The notes under the pieces: model-generated
What the model was told of the DNA's origin: nothing
The model's input: the letters and a program-made list of their open reading frames with translations, nothing else
Databases searched by the model: none
Part shown: positions 26,949 to 39,787 of the stretch, piece after piece
Layout: the number at the start of each line of letters is the position of its first letter
How positions within the stretch are numbered: position 1 is the first letter of the stretch
Position numbers and translations under genes: made by a program
From: Melanocharis versteri
Taxonomy: Eukaryota > Chordata > Aves > Passeriformes > Melanocharitidae
Direction of reading: 5' to 3'
Assembly: GCA_013397845.1 (NCBI GenBank)
Contig: VZTG01001083.1
Span: forward strand, 1-64,000
Length of the DNA stretch: 64,000 bases

Positions 26949-28752
26949 AAGCAAACAAGTTATATAAATTGGATGACAGATCCTTATGAAACAAGGAGAA
27001 AAATAATTTTATGCACAGGAAGCAAGCAGTTTCCCTTATTTATAAGCATTGTATCCATACTCAAATTAAAAAAAAATGTTTTAAATACTTTTAATCCTTT
27101 AATTCCTCACAGCCATAATACTTGAAAATCTTTGAGCTGCAGGAGTTTTAAATCCTTTATTTAAGCTAGTTCAAACATCAATAGTTTTCTGGTCCTTATG
27201 AGATAACCTCTTATTTTCAAAACATTTATTATTTTCCTTAGTCCTTGGTATTGTCAAGATTTTGTGTCTGATCGTGTAATTTCAACATTTTCTGAATTGT
27301 AACAAATCTAGGTTTTAATCAGTATCAATATAATCCAATATTTGGAAGTTGGAATACTTATTTATAGATTAATAGTTTAAACATCATAAACAGATCATGA
27401 AAAGTTTTATGCATTAATCCTCCTTAGCACATTCCAATTTTAGGTGAATCTGTCTCTGATGTATCATACCATATGTAGAACAGCTTTAAATTTTATGATC
27501 TTTCAGTACCTTCAACAAGGTACATAGCAGGTTCACAAGCATATAGATAAACCCTCACTACTTTTCTTTTTCCTCTCCCTCAAACTCCAAACAACTTCGA
27601 AGCAGAAGGAATCTTCAAGATGTTAGCAGATGATATAACTAGTTTTTATGCTGGAATTGCAAAAAATTAACCAGATCAAGGCAAATAAATTCATCTTTGT
27701 GTTTACGAAGGAGTCAAAAGCATTCTGAGCATGGCCTGCATGAATGGAACTGTATTTAAGCCTGTTCTAAATGATTCTGCTAAATCAGATATTATATACC
27801 AGGTGCTAACATCAGTGCCAGAGAATACTGCCACAGCAAAGAAAGAACTCAGCAAAGATAAATTTCACAAGTAAATCCATGCCAAACATTCATCTAGGAC
27901 TTGTTTATACATGATAGGAATCATCTATTTTGAATATGTTGCAAATATAAAATGAACGAGATAGAACAATTGCATCACCTCTGGTAGCGAAACATATGCT
28001 TTACTTCTGTAACATAAGACCTCTGTTTTAGAAATTACACTAGACTCCCAAGCTCATTTTCAATGCATGAAATAAAGACTTAACATTACCAAAACAAGTG
28101 ATATCCAAACAAGTACCTGCAAAGGTCTTTCCTAGGTATGCCCTAAGTGAGCAATAAAAACAAATTAAACAAAGCACTAACTTTTGTGTATGTGTTCCTC
28201 CTCCTGCAGGTGTTTAAATTCACAGAGTTCCTAAGTTATAACCATTACTCTCTAGATCATTTGCATGTTCCTTTGAGAATTAATATTACTACTCTGCATA
28301 AGAAAAATATCAAGTAGTTCATTACTGGTTTAGCTAAGGTGGTAAGTCTTTGCCCTTGAACTCTGACCTTAGATACAGGCAAACATAAGATTGAGAATTT
28401 GTGTTCTCTTATGGTTTCTTAATGATCTTGGACATTATATTGTGGAAGACTTGCAGGTTTTTCAGACACTGAAGACAAAGGAAGAGGGCCTTGATAGTTT
28501 ATGAATCTCCAGTGATCATATATCTTCCCATTCAATGGAAGATATTCAGCTGCAGCAAAATTTACAAAACCAAAAGCATTTAACTATCCTAACTAGAACA
28601 GAATGCATCTCATCCTGTCCACTTCTCTCATATAAAGAGTTTTTACTAATGTTTCCTGCTGTGGGACCTCACCTCTGGTTTACCATGTGGGAATTTATGT
28701 CCTATTACATCCTGATTCCCAGTGCACATAGACTATGAATCATTATTCAAGC

Positions 28753-28780
<28 letters not shown>
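28753..28780. repeat. (AT)14 microsatellite, left copy
   Basis: Pure AT dinucleotide run inside the left copy of the 1,404-bp duplication. Confidence 0.97.
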
Positions 28781-28784
<4 letters not shown>

Positions 28785-29144
28785 TATAATTTTTGATCCT
28801 GGTTGATTTAAGAGAAAGCAACTTGCTATAAATAATAATAGGCTCTTCCTAAGCTTAGAGAGTTAGAAATATGAGCAATATTTTCAGGTGATTTTCTCCT
28901 CTGGGATTCTGAAACTACATCTTCTCTTCTTTGTTTCACAGAGATTTCAAAATATATTTTTTCAGAGGTTCTGTAGTTCAGGTTATAAAAGTCAAACCAT
29001 GAGGACTCATAGAACATCTGAATCTCCCTCTGCAAGGGAATAAAGCTTATTGATTACTTTCAGTGTAACCAAAACCCCTCCCACCACAAGATGGACAACT
29101 TCAATGCAAAGGCTGAATAAACAATTAAGACATCTAACAATTAC

Positions 29145-29247
29145 CTGACAGGACTATTTGAGGCATCTGGATCATGGGCTGCTACAGTTCCAATGATGGT
29201 GCCAACCTTTGCTGCTTCAGACACCACCATGGAGTACAGACGTGAAG
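29145..29247 (-). pseudogene. Partial second copy of CDH19 exon 7 (3' 103 bp)
   Basis: These bases repeat 30550-30652, including the splice donor GTAATT, but lack the first 151 bp and the acceptor of exon 7. The copy stops at a single N (29248). In transcript order it falls inside intron 7, after the intact exon. It is almost certainly the edge of an unmerged contig overlap rather than a true exon copy. Confidence 0.85.
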
Positions 29248-29248
29248 N
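29248..29248. other. Assembly ambiguity (single N)
   Basis: One undetermined base sits exactly at the junction of the two 1,404-bp copies. It probably marks a contig join. Confidence 0.9.
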
Positions 29249-30157
29249 AGAACTCAGCAAAGATAAATTTCACAAGTAAATCCATGCCAAACATTCATCT
29301 AGGACTTGTTTATACATGATAGGAATCATCTATTTTGAATATGTTGCAAATATAAAATGAAAGAGATAGAACAATTGCATCACCTCTGGTAGCGAAACAT
29401 ATGCTTTACTTCTGTAACATAAGACCTCTGTTTTAGAAATTACACTAGACTCCCAAGCTCATTTTCAATGCATGAAATAAAGACTTAACATTACCAAAAC
29501 AAGTGATATCCAAACAAGTACCTGCAAAGGTCTTTCCTAGGTATGCCCTAAGTGAGCAATAAAAACAAATTAAACAAAGCACTAACTTTTGTGTATGTGT
29601 TCCTCCTCCTGCAGGTGTTTAAATTCACAGAGTTCCTAAGTTATAACCATTACTCTCTAGATCATTTGCATGTTCCTTTGAGAATTAATATTACTACTCT
29701 GCATAAGAAAAATATCAAGTAGTTCATTACTGGTTTAGCTAAGGTGGTAAGTCTTTGCCCTTGAACTCTGACCTTAGATACAGGCAAACATAAGATTGAG
29801 AATTTGTGTTCTCTTATGGTTTCTTAATGATCTTGGACATTATATTGTGGAAGACTTGCAGGTTTTTCAGACACTGAAGACAAAGGAAGAGGGCCTTGAT
29901 AGTTTATGAATCTCCAGTGATCATATATCTTCCCATTCAATGGAAGATATTCAGCTGCAGCAAAATTTACAAAACCAAAAGCATTTAACTATCCTAACTA
30001 GAACAGAATGCATCTCATCCTGTCCACTTCTCTCATATAAAGAGTTTTTACTAATGTTTCCTGCTGTGGGACCTCACCTCTGGTTTACCATGTGGGAATT
30101 TATGTCCTATTACATCCTGATTCCCAGTGCACATAGACTATGAATCATTATTCAAGC

Positions 30158-30185
<28 letters not shown>
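30158..30185. repeat. (AT)14 microsatellite, right copy
   Basis: Identical in length to the run at 28753-28780. Equal length at such a mutable locus argues that the two copies are the same locus sequenced twice. Confidence 0.97.
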
Positions 30186-30189
<4 letters not shown>

Positions 30190-30549
30190 TATAATTTTTG
30201 ATCCTGGTTGATTTAAGAGAAAGCAACTTGCTATAAATAATAATAGGCTCTTCCTAAGCTTAGAGAGTTAGAAATATGAGCAATATTTTCAGGTGATTTT
30301 CTCCTCTGGGATTCTGAAACTACATCTTCTCTTCTTTGTTTCACAGAGATTTCAAAATGTATTTTTTCAGAGGTTCTGTAGTTCAGGTTATAAAAGTCAA
30401 ACCATGAGGACTCATAGAACATCTGAATCTCCCTCTGCAAGGGAATAAAGCTTATTGATTACTTTCAGTGTAACCAAAACCCCTCCCACCACAAGATGGA
30501 CAACTTCAATGCAAAGGCTGAATAAACAATTAAGACATCTAACAATTAC

Positions 30550-30803
30550 CTGACAGGACTATTTGAGGCATCTGGATCATGGGCTGCTACAGTTCCAATG
30601 ATGGTGCCAACCTTTGCTGCTTCAGACACCACCATGGAGTACAGACGTGAAGTAAACACAGGTGGCTCATCAACATCTTCTACAATTATCTTCACCGTTG
30701 TCATATCACTGAAGGGCCCCAGACTCAGGAAACGAGGGTCAACATGCATATTGGCTGCTTCTATCCTCAAGGTATAGCTTGTCTTAGCTTCAAAATCCAG
30801 CTC
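30550..30803 (-). CDS. CDH19: CDH19 coding exon 7: end of EC3 and start of EC4
   Basis: This 254-bp exon follows acceptor TTGCTTGTCTAG and ends in donor GTAATT, entering in phase 0 and leaving in phase 2. It reads ELDFEAKTSYTLRIEAANMH, VDPRFLSLGPF, VKIIVEDVDEPPVF, and then the start of EC4 ending AAHDPDASNSPVR. DVDEPP is the non-canonical EC3-EC4 linker typical of type II cadherins. Part of this exon (30550-30652) is repeated downstream at 29145-29247. This complete copy is the functional one because only it has the acceptor and 5' half. Confidence 0.95.
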
Positions 30804-33800
30804 CTAGACAAGCAAAGTTGTTTGGAAATTTTATTATTTGGTGATGTTGATGCAAAACAGCTTTGCTTAAAACTTTCAGTAAGTACAAAATGACCTTTCC
30901 CATTTGTATACAACCAGCACTTTTGACTGACAAACCATAGTTGATGGTTCATTTTTTAGCTTTCTCAAAACACTATTTGCAGTGTCTCACTAGTGAATAT
31001 TCTGCAATGACTTTAACGATAAAGATAGCTCTACCTTGTGAGTGAAACAAATTTGTGAGATAATGGCAGAACTTTCTTTAACTTCTGTGAGGACCAAATT
31101 CTCACTGATTATTTCACCATTGTGAATTAATACCTATTTTTGTCTTATTAATATTTTATCTAAGCTAATGGCAAATACAATGTGACACACTACAGAAACA
31201 TAAGAACTCAACATAATCTTTACAGTTTTTTTACATGTGAAAACACCTCATTCAGAAAATTGTGGGTGGGATTTTGTTTTAAATTTCTTTGGATTTATTT
31301 CATAGTATTTGAATTGACTAAACAATTCTTTCTCCAAGCTCTTATAAATTTGTGTAGAAAATGTGGCAACCACTTAAACGACACTGCTTGTATGACAGTT
31401 TTTTGTACTGAAATGCAGCCTGGAGATTGCTTTGGTTTGTTTTGCTTATTAAGCAAAATGCACATAATTCTTTTATACCTTCCTTCTGCTTTAATTTTCT
31501 TCAACGGAAGTACAGTTTCCTTTCAAATAAATACTGCATTAGAATCAAAAATTACCCTCCACAACAGATGAGATATCTGTGTTCTGGAAATATTCTGATT
31601 CTTCAGAAAGAAGAAAATTATTTTTTGAGGAAAAACATCATTTTATCTCACAGGCCATTACTGAAAGAAAGCATCAAGTTAATATTAGAACCATTTACCC
31701 TGTACTGATAGTCTTAGTGTGTCAGCTTGCACCAAACATCCAGCTAACTATTCCTTCATAATTCCAAGTTTAATCATTAAAAACAGCAGCAAAATACCCA
31801 AGTACTTCTAAAACTGCAGTCTGGTTACTCAATTATATCTTCAAACTATAATTCCAAGTGTATAAAAGAGATTAAAAATGCTTTTCTGCAGTTCTGCTAC
31901 CGAATACATCACAGGGATCTGAGATGTGCTTGCAAATTAATCCTCCAGCATCTGCAAAACATTCCAGTATTCACTCAGAGGAGCAGCAGAGGTGAAACAC
32001 ACATCTGTTGACCTACAAGGGCCTAAGTTCTCCATCTAGTTACAGTCGGATAAATCCCAAATGAGCATCTTAAAGTCAGCGATTACGCTGATGCTATAAT
32101 ACAGCTGCAAACAGTCTAGATTTAAATATGAAAAATGAACAGCAGCACAGCACGCTCGGAAAGGCATTAAACTTTTACAAACTCTGTGTGGCAGCAAAAG
32201 GCTTCTCTGTATGGGAATACATGTGATCCTCACATTACGCAAGTGCTTACTTCTTGCATTGAATCAAAGCTGCAGTATCCACACATCTTGGAAAACAGAT
32301 ATGCTGAAACAGGAAGTTTGTCTGGATACTGGTCCCTGTACTGGATACAACTGGTCAGTATTCATTAGCAAAGCATGTTTAATAGTTTCTTATTTTCACT
32401 TTGGTTTTATATTTAATGTACAATACATGTGTTATGAAACAACCTCACAGCCATAATGCAAATGCAATGTGATGTTGGAATGATGACAAAAGCCTCAGAA
32501 ACTTCATTCTATGGCGATAACAATTAGGAAAGTGGTATGACCAGATGAGCAGAAAGGTTAAAGAGAAGACAAACAAGCACACAAATATCTTAAGACATTA
32601 CATTATCTAATAAAAGCAAACTATTAATTTAAAAACTATAACCTGAAAAATGTCAAAGACAAAAGGCTAGCATTTGTTGAAGTAAAAAGAAAACCAAAAA
32701 ACAAAACCCAAAACCAAAACTCCCCCTCAATAAACAAAAACACCGACCCTTTTGCAAACAGTATGTTTTCAGTCAGAATGTACAAAAATATGTAGTGGAG
32801 AAAGGAAAGGTAATTTATCCTCATAACTGAGTGGTATCTGTTGAAACTGGTTGATGGAGATTACAGTGACACCTAATCAAACACATGGAAATATATAATG
32901 AGACTGCAGAAAAGACTGCAGTATATCTTCCGATATACTAATGTCAACAGCCCAATCCTTCAAAGTAAAAAAAAAAAAATGAAATTTCTGATTTAATAGA
33001 CAAAGTGTGTACCTTATTTGCAATTGGACAAATGATATAAATTTTTAATTTTATTAGAGTAGCACAACAAAAAGCAAATACTATTTAAAATAATTTTAAG
33101 ACACCCCCATGTTTCTATATTGATTAAAGAAGACTAATTTAGAACTTCATTAACTGAAATAATAAAGAAGTGTTTTTTCATATGAATGTTTATCATGAAG
33201 GAGTGTTAGACTAGTAGGAAATTCACCAAAAATACACATTCATTAGAAAAGTATTTCCTCATAGAAAAGGATGAAAAACTAACAGTGGTGTAAATACATA
33301 CTCTAAACAGCCTTATTTACTAAGTGCATGTTCAACCTTCTCTAACTTAGCCATGTACATCTAAGAAAATCACCATATGGTCTTTAGTGTGATTGTAGCA
33401 AAATTCTTCCAGGAAAGATATCAGCTGGTGAATGCCTGTTTTTCACCACTCTCTAGTAAGGGAGTCTCAGTAACTGAAAGTAAACATCTGCTTTCAGCAA
33501 CATGCATCCTTCTCCAGGATTCCCTCAGATATCTTCTGACACTCAATGCTGCTGACAGTATTCAAAATGTATGAGGATCCTTGTTAATGCAAAATAAACA
33601 AATAAATTTAAAAAATCGAATCAATGTACATATACAATGGAGAACAGGTGGTGTTTAGAAGAGGGCAATTATGGATTGACAAATGGATTTTACAATATCA
33701 AGTGATTTTATTGCAGTGGCAATAAAGTTATTTTCAGTTCTTTCTAGCAGAGCCCATCTTCTGTGGGGTGTGGCAATGTCTACAAAAGCTACAGTCATCA

Positions 33801-34666
33801 TCCTCAATCTGTTGCTCTAAAATACACAATCTCAGATCATGTGGGGAATACAGAGGTATCAATCAGCGTTTGAGGCAGAATATAATCTGGTAAAAAAACC
33901 AAAGTATCTAAGGGATGATTAATGTGCAAGAGCTCTTGACCTGGTGTAAATATTTCAACATTTCTTAGCTAATATAATGAAGAAATTGCATGCTACACAC
34001 ATTAATGAAAGACTGAGAAAGTGAACTGAAAAGATTTTCCTTTTTTGTTTCTTCTTATCTAATTATCACTGATGCCTGTTTTACAGAGAGCACTATTTAA
34101 ATGGCTTTTGGATCATGCCTTCTTTATTTCCTGCTATAACAAAAGCACAAGATTCCAGTGATGGAACACCAAGTTAACAGACTGCAAATCACTACATCAA
34201 TGGTGAAGCTTAAAGGGACAATGCACACTTCAGTCCTTCAGTACAGTGAACAGAGCTTAACAGCTTCATTAATATCTGTGCATTAGTACTATCTGATTGG
34301 ATATTATGCAGGATCCGTTAATCTTTCCTTTTGCGAGGTCTTTCTTTTTTTCCTTCTTTTCCTTTTTAGGGGTAAGAATTTTATCCTCTCCAAAGAAAAT
34401 TGCAAAACAAGTCTTCTATTTTAGAGAGGCTGGATATGAAGTTATAACTCACGGAAAGCCCATTTTTATAATGTTCATTTTTATTGTATGGTAACTTCGT
34501 AATAATGCACTTTTCAGAGGTGAAAATTCCATTTTTAAGCCCAGTTGAGGTTTCATATTGAACACTGCAGTACATCAAACAAATGCACACAATCTCTCAA
34601 AGGAACCATGGAAGCCTCAAGTTCTTACATTGTAAACTCTGATACAGAATTGAAAGAAAAATTTCT

Positions 34667-34669
<3 letters not shown>

Positions 34670-34706
<37 letters not shown>

Positions 34707-34735
34707 NAAAAAAAAAAGAAAAAAGAAAAAAAGAA
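34670..34735 (+). repeat. Poly-A tract with an N
   Basis: Thirty-six A residues (34670-34705) are followed by C, an N at 34707, ten more A and an A-rich stretch with single G residues. The N inside a homopolymer suggests unresolved sequence. No LINE or SINE body that I recognise precedes the run. Confidence 0.9.
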
Positions 34736-36009
34736 ACATTAACAGTAATGGAAAGATAGCTTTTCACTCAGAAGCTTATGCATAAACCCTCTCCTCCCCC
34801 CACCCCCATTTTATAATTGCCAGTATTGCTTTTAGAATGAACTCAGGTTTTAAAATAATCTCTTAGCAGTCAATTTCTATGAGAAAGTACTTTGCAACAT
34901 TATTTTTCCTTTTAACATTCAAACTGGTTGGTGATATTGGTGGTAGGGCTGTGTATTGAGGGTAGAAATGAAGGCAAAGTGAGCAAGGACTCTATCATGG
35001 GAAATCTTAATGCTTGTCACTTTCTGCGGTGAGACATTACAACCCTCACTCTACAGAGTATTTAGGGATGTTGGTCTTTCCCCCCTCCCTTTAAGTTCAC
35101 TAAAATCTCTCCATAGACTTCCAAATGGCTTGAATCACATCTCCTAACATTTCAAAAAGTCACATATGATACATCAAATAAGAATATACCTTCCAGCCTT
35201 TTTTTATTATTAAATTACCATAACTACTTTAAGTACCAAATATTTGATAAAAGTGTAGGTGGATCAGAGCATCATGTCTTTATCTTTAGATGTTTTGCTA
35301 CTAAGCTATTAATATTACTGAAGTCTAACTTTAGCCTGAAACTTTGTGAATAAAGTGAGATCTGTACTTATATGATGCTTTTTTTAGTACACTATTTCTA
35401 GGAATAGTGCTTTGGAAACCACAAAAAATGAGGGTTTGCGTATGTACTTTGCTTAGAAAGCAAAGCCAAGACTCTGTTCATGTGCATTATAATCAGGATT
35501 CTGTGAAAAATCAACATGAATTCACTTCAAAATTGTACATAGGTTTGCATGGACACTTCAGAATCTGTTGTATTAAGTGACTGAATCATCATTAGCTTCC
35601 ATAAATGTTTCTTCAATTCTAAGATTTCTACTGCAGAGGAAAATCTGACACATTTTTTAAAACTCCAGTAAATGCAGAAAACTTACGCTTTTTCTCCAAA
35701 CACCCTCACCACTGTGAAACTGAGCTATGCAAATGATCTGAGTCCTTGCTAACGGAGCATTGAGAGCAGTATGTAAATTACAAATGAAACCACAGGAAGG
35801 AATCAATCCTACTCTACAGATGGAGAACTGAGTCACAGTGTGAATGAAGAAAAAATTTTGAAATACTTCTAAGAAATGTAAATGCCTGATTCCTTTTCAT
35901 AAACTCTACAACTCTTCTTTTTTCTCTGAAAAGATCACGTAAGATGGATGTTTTCCTAAATCCGGCTTAAAGGTAACTTACACATCCGGTTTAGTTTAAC
36001 TTTGGAATT

Positions 36010-37065
36010 GGCAGCCCGAGGCTTTGACAGGTGCACTCTTCACTGAGTTAAAAACCGGCCAGGCTCAGAGAGTTGGTAGTGAATGGAGTTACACCCAGTT
36101 GCCAGCCAACCACTGGTGGTGTTCCCCAGGGCTCAGTGTTCAGTCCAGTCCTGTTTAGTATCTATTGATAATTTGATAGGGGGATCCAGTTCACCTCTGT
36201 AAGTTTGCAGGCAACACTAAGTTGGGTGGGAGTGTTGATCTGGAGGGCGGGAAGACTCTGCAGAGGCATCTGGACAGGTTGGATCAATGGGCTGAGGCCA
36301 ATTGAATGAGGTTCAAAAACAAAAGTGCAGGGTTCTGCACCTGGGTGACAACAAACCCCTGCAGTGCTACAGGCTGGGGGCAGAGTGGCTGGAAAGCTGC
36401 CCATCTGAAAAGAACCTGGGGGTGCTGACCATGAGCCAGTGTGTGCCCAGGTGCCTCAGAAGGCCAATGGCATCCTGGCTTGTATCAAAACCAGTGTGCT
36501 TGGAAGCACAAGGGCAGCGACTGCCCCCCTGTACTTGGCACAGGTGAGACCGTACCTTGAGTCCTATGTCTGGTTTTGGGCCCCCCCCCAGGAGGTGTTG
36601 GAGCGTAGAGAGAAAAGCTATGAACCTGGTGAAGGCTCTAGACAGTAAGTCGTATAAGGAGTGGCTGAAGGAACTGGGGTTGTTTAGCCTGGAGAAACAG
36701 AGGCTCAGAGGGAGCATTATTTTCCACAACTACCTAAAAGGAGACTGTAGTGAGGTGGGGGTCAGCCTCTTCTCCCAGGTAACTTGGGATAGGACAAGAC
36801 AACACAGCCACAAGATGTGCCAGGGAAAGGTTCAGGCTGGACATCATGAAGGCTTTTTTCACTGAAAGGGTACTTAAGCATAGAAACAGACTGCCCAGGA
36901 GGCATAATCATCTCTGGAAGTGTTCAAGAGATCACTGGGTGAGGTACTATAGTCTAATTGACATGGTGGCGTTTAGTCAAAGATTGGACTTGATGAACTT
37001 GGAGGTCTTTTCCAACACTAATGACGCTATTCTATGATTCTATTCTCTTCTATTCTGTTCTATTT
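36010..37065 (+). mobile_element. CR1 LINE, 5'-truncated 3' end (about 1 kb)
   Basis: The stretch follows the well-known CR1 3' region: end of the reverse-transcriptase ORF (CTCTTCACTGAGTTAAAAAC, then GTGTTCCCCAGGGCTCAGTG and TTTAGCCTGGAGAAAC), 3' UTR (TTTCCAACAC after GGACTTGATGAACTTGGAGG), and a tail ATTCTATGATTCTATTCTCT of short repeats. The reading frame is broken by stops and frameshifts, so it is inactive. It lies in intron 6, opposite in orientation to CDH19. Divergence from the recalled consensus is clear but moderate. The 5' edge is approximate. Confidence 0.92.
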
Positions 37066-39787
37066 TATGATTTACTACAGAGACTGTGCTACAGTGCAGA
37101 GATCACCTAAACTCTCATATTATTTGCAACATTAGAATTGTATCACGAACCACTCTGAACAGGATAAAAGTAAGAAAGATTTCTTCCGTCTCATTTGACA
37201 AGCAAGAACTTTTCATCTATTTGTTACTATTATTTAACAAAAGAGAAAGTGAGTAAATGAAGAAGTGGAAGATTTTCACAGGGACTTGAAACTATTAGGC
37301 AACAAATTGTATGAATATAGTAGGTTACCGGAAAAGATCCTTATTAGCTTTCCTACCACTTTCCCACCCTTCCTTTAAGCTAAGGATACTACTTATGGGT
37401 CTCATTCCCTTGTTTTTTATAATAACTTCTGAAGAAAGAGGAAAGACAAAGAAAAAGAAAGTCAAAGTTTGTCTTCTAGAATTTTTCATATCCTATTTCA
37501 CGTAATGAAATAGCTGAAAAATAGCCTAAAAATGGCTTACACACTTTTATATACCATTGTAGATACATGCTGGATACATGTTTTGCATATGAAATCAGTT
37601 AATGTATTGCAGAAGAGAGCAGATTTTATTTCTTAGTGCCAATAACCAAGTAAATGGTTCAACACTGTTTTACTAGGTTCTGTCATTAGATGAACATTAA
37701 GCTTCTCTAATCTTACAAAAACCAATTCTACCCAGACATAACATGCTTTTATTATGTAAGCCATAAATTCATGAACAAAATTAGCCCTTGTCCCAAATAT
37801 TTTTAAAATGTTGTGTGTGGGGTTTTTTATTTATTTGTTTTTGTTTGATTGGTTTATTTTGGTTTGGGTTTTTTTGGTGGGGGGTGGTGCTTTCCTGTTT
37901 AGAATGAACTCCCTGGAATGCATGAACTTCATATCTCGTTCATTTAATCCTCATTCAGATATCCTAACCGGGACAAAATAAAGTAAGGTGTGACAAGTAT
38001 GTGAAAACCCATACAGCTGCAAAAACTGTACAGTGACACAGCACACACGCTTCTTAGTTGTGCTGCATAAAATAGCACAATCCTGCTCTTTACTCTTTGA
38101 AAGGATGAAGACCAAATGGATGAAAACACAGAGAAAGCCTTCTTCCCTTGTCTGACTCCAAATGGAATTATTATGAGAGTGCCAGATTATTGACAAAAGG
38201 TAATTTTGAGCTGAGGTTTGGTCTAGTAGCTAATCTACGCTGAGATTAGGCACTAGGTAGCAACAATATAGTAGCATATTCGGGAACATGTAATCCCTAG
38301 TCCTGGCATGGCTATAAGAACTATGAGCAGAATTACCACTACTATTCAGAAAACAACACTGTTCTCAAAGTGTTTAGAGAAAAATCCATCCTGAATAAAC
38401 TGCAAGCCAGAGAGACATCTGGGTTTATAGCAATGCAGAAGAGTTATAAAGAAAGGAATGCACTCCATATAATTCAATGAATATCCCTATTAAGGGTAAA
38501 AACACATTTTTTTTCCACTGACTTGTGATGTTTTGAAGTCTCTGTGTTACAAGGTACCAAGAAGAAATATGTTCAAACATGCATGGAAAACAATCCAAAA
38601 CAAAAAATTAAACACACCCAAATCTTATTCACCAGTAATCTTGAGATACACTTAACGATGTAACACTTTTCTCTTTCTAATATCACAGTATTTGGTATCT
38701 CTCTGTTTCAAACCAGGTCATTTACCTGTGATTTTTCCTCATCCTTTGGAATTTTTTTAATAAGCCATAAAATGAATGTTGTAGAATAAAAGTAAAAAAG
38801 AACATAAAAATCCTTCTTTACTCAGTGAATTCTTAAATCTCACTTCTCTTTCTACAGTTTTCTTTTCTTTCTTACAAAAACTCTCTTTTTTTTAAATTTA
38901 GTGCTACTTATGTGTTAAAAGAAGTGTTAGTTTTGAGTGAGGAAGTCAACTTTCAAAATTGTCTTGAAGTGGTTATCCTTCTAAAAACAGAATGCAAAAT
39001 CCTCAGCTTGTGTGTGGAACTCGGATAACCAGGTGCCAAACTTTCTCCACAACACCCAGCACAAAAATGAATGGAGAAGTGCCTTCAGCTGCTCAGAGTT
39101 ATTGCCGGTGATTTTCATGCTCAGCCTGCTGAGCTTTATGTACGATTGCAGCAGAAGTATGCAAAACTAAAGCACCCATTTGCATTTAGAACCAAAGCGT
39201 GCCTTTTCATAAGTCTTTGCCTTGGCATTTCACTGCCTGATGTGTACACAGACATGTCATCTGAGCATATCAATAATCAGAAGTTGAAAAAGATACGCAT
39301 GCATTTTGAGGCTGAGCTGTTTCTCAATACCTCAGCTGATTTTAGGGCATGAAAAGGAGAAAGGTAATTGCACTCACAGGAGTACAGAACATCATGTGCT
39401 GGACAGTAAAATGTTTAGGCAGATTCCAGGCTACAAACTTAATTTCTTCCCTGATTTCTTACTAACAAGCACATATTATCATGCAGGGATAACCTGACTC
39501 CATAGTGATCTGGCAGGTAAGGCTCAGTGATTAAAGCCCTCTTAACCTGCATATGCAGTTATTACTGGACTTCAATTTATTGTCCAGAAGAAGGTGCAGT
39601 TGCCTGCTAGGCACTGTACTTCAGTTCCTTGCTTCTATCCAAGTCAATGTTCTCTACAGGGTTGGCAGAGAGGGATTTTCAGCACTGGGCAAAGCACTAG
39701 CTTCAGTCAAAATTAAAAGCTAAGGACATCCAGAGGTTTGGGAGGTGCCCCTCAGCATGGGGAATCACCTTTGGGTGTGTCAGAGTA

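Larger units (their letters stand above)
25270..30549 (-). other. CDH19 intron 7
   Basis: Intron of 5.3 kb as assembled, probably about 3.9 kb in reality because 1,405 bases (one copy plus the N) look falsely duplicated. It also holds the long purine tract. No other gene seen. Confidence 0.88.
27844..30652. repeat. 1,404-bp direct tandem duplication split by one N (probable assembly artefact)
   Basis: Positions 27844-29247 and 29249-30652 match at a constant offset of 1405. I noticed two mismatches: C27957 versus A29362, and A28954 versus G30359. Even the (AT)14 tract has the same length in both. The left copy ends and the right copy starts exactly at the N, as expected when the tail of one contig and the head of the next are the same sequence and were joined without overlap merging. 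The unit covers the 3' part of exon 7, its donor and about 1.3 kb of intron 7. Confidence 0.95.

Noticed and set aside
26733..27125. 130-codon ORF rich in arginine, with partner ORFs rich in Glu-Gly and Ser-Pro/Ser-Phe
   Set aside because: They are frame readings of the GGAGAA microsatellite; no start context, domain or splice support.
28535..30440. Two pairs of near-identical small ORFs (starting MEDIQLQ and MQREIQM)
   Set aside because: The pairs exist because of the 1,404-bp duplication; they are intronic chance ORFs, not a small gene family.
31182..31571. 129-codon ORF on the plus strand in intron 6
   Set aside because: Cysteine- and phenylalanine-rich with overlapping ORFs in other frames; no family resemblance or splice signals.
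36162..37037. Several ORFs of 60-120 codons around 36-37 kb
   Set aside because: They are broken frames of the CR1 LINE and shadows on its opposite strand.
39071..39352. 93-codon ORF on the plus strand in intron 6
   Set aside because: Sequence resembles no family I know, with no neighbouring exon signals; compatible with chance in a long intron.
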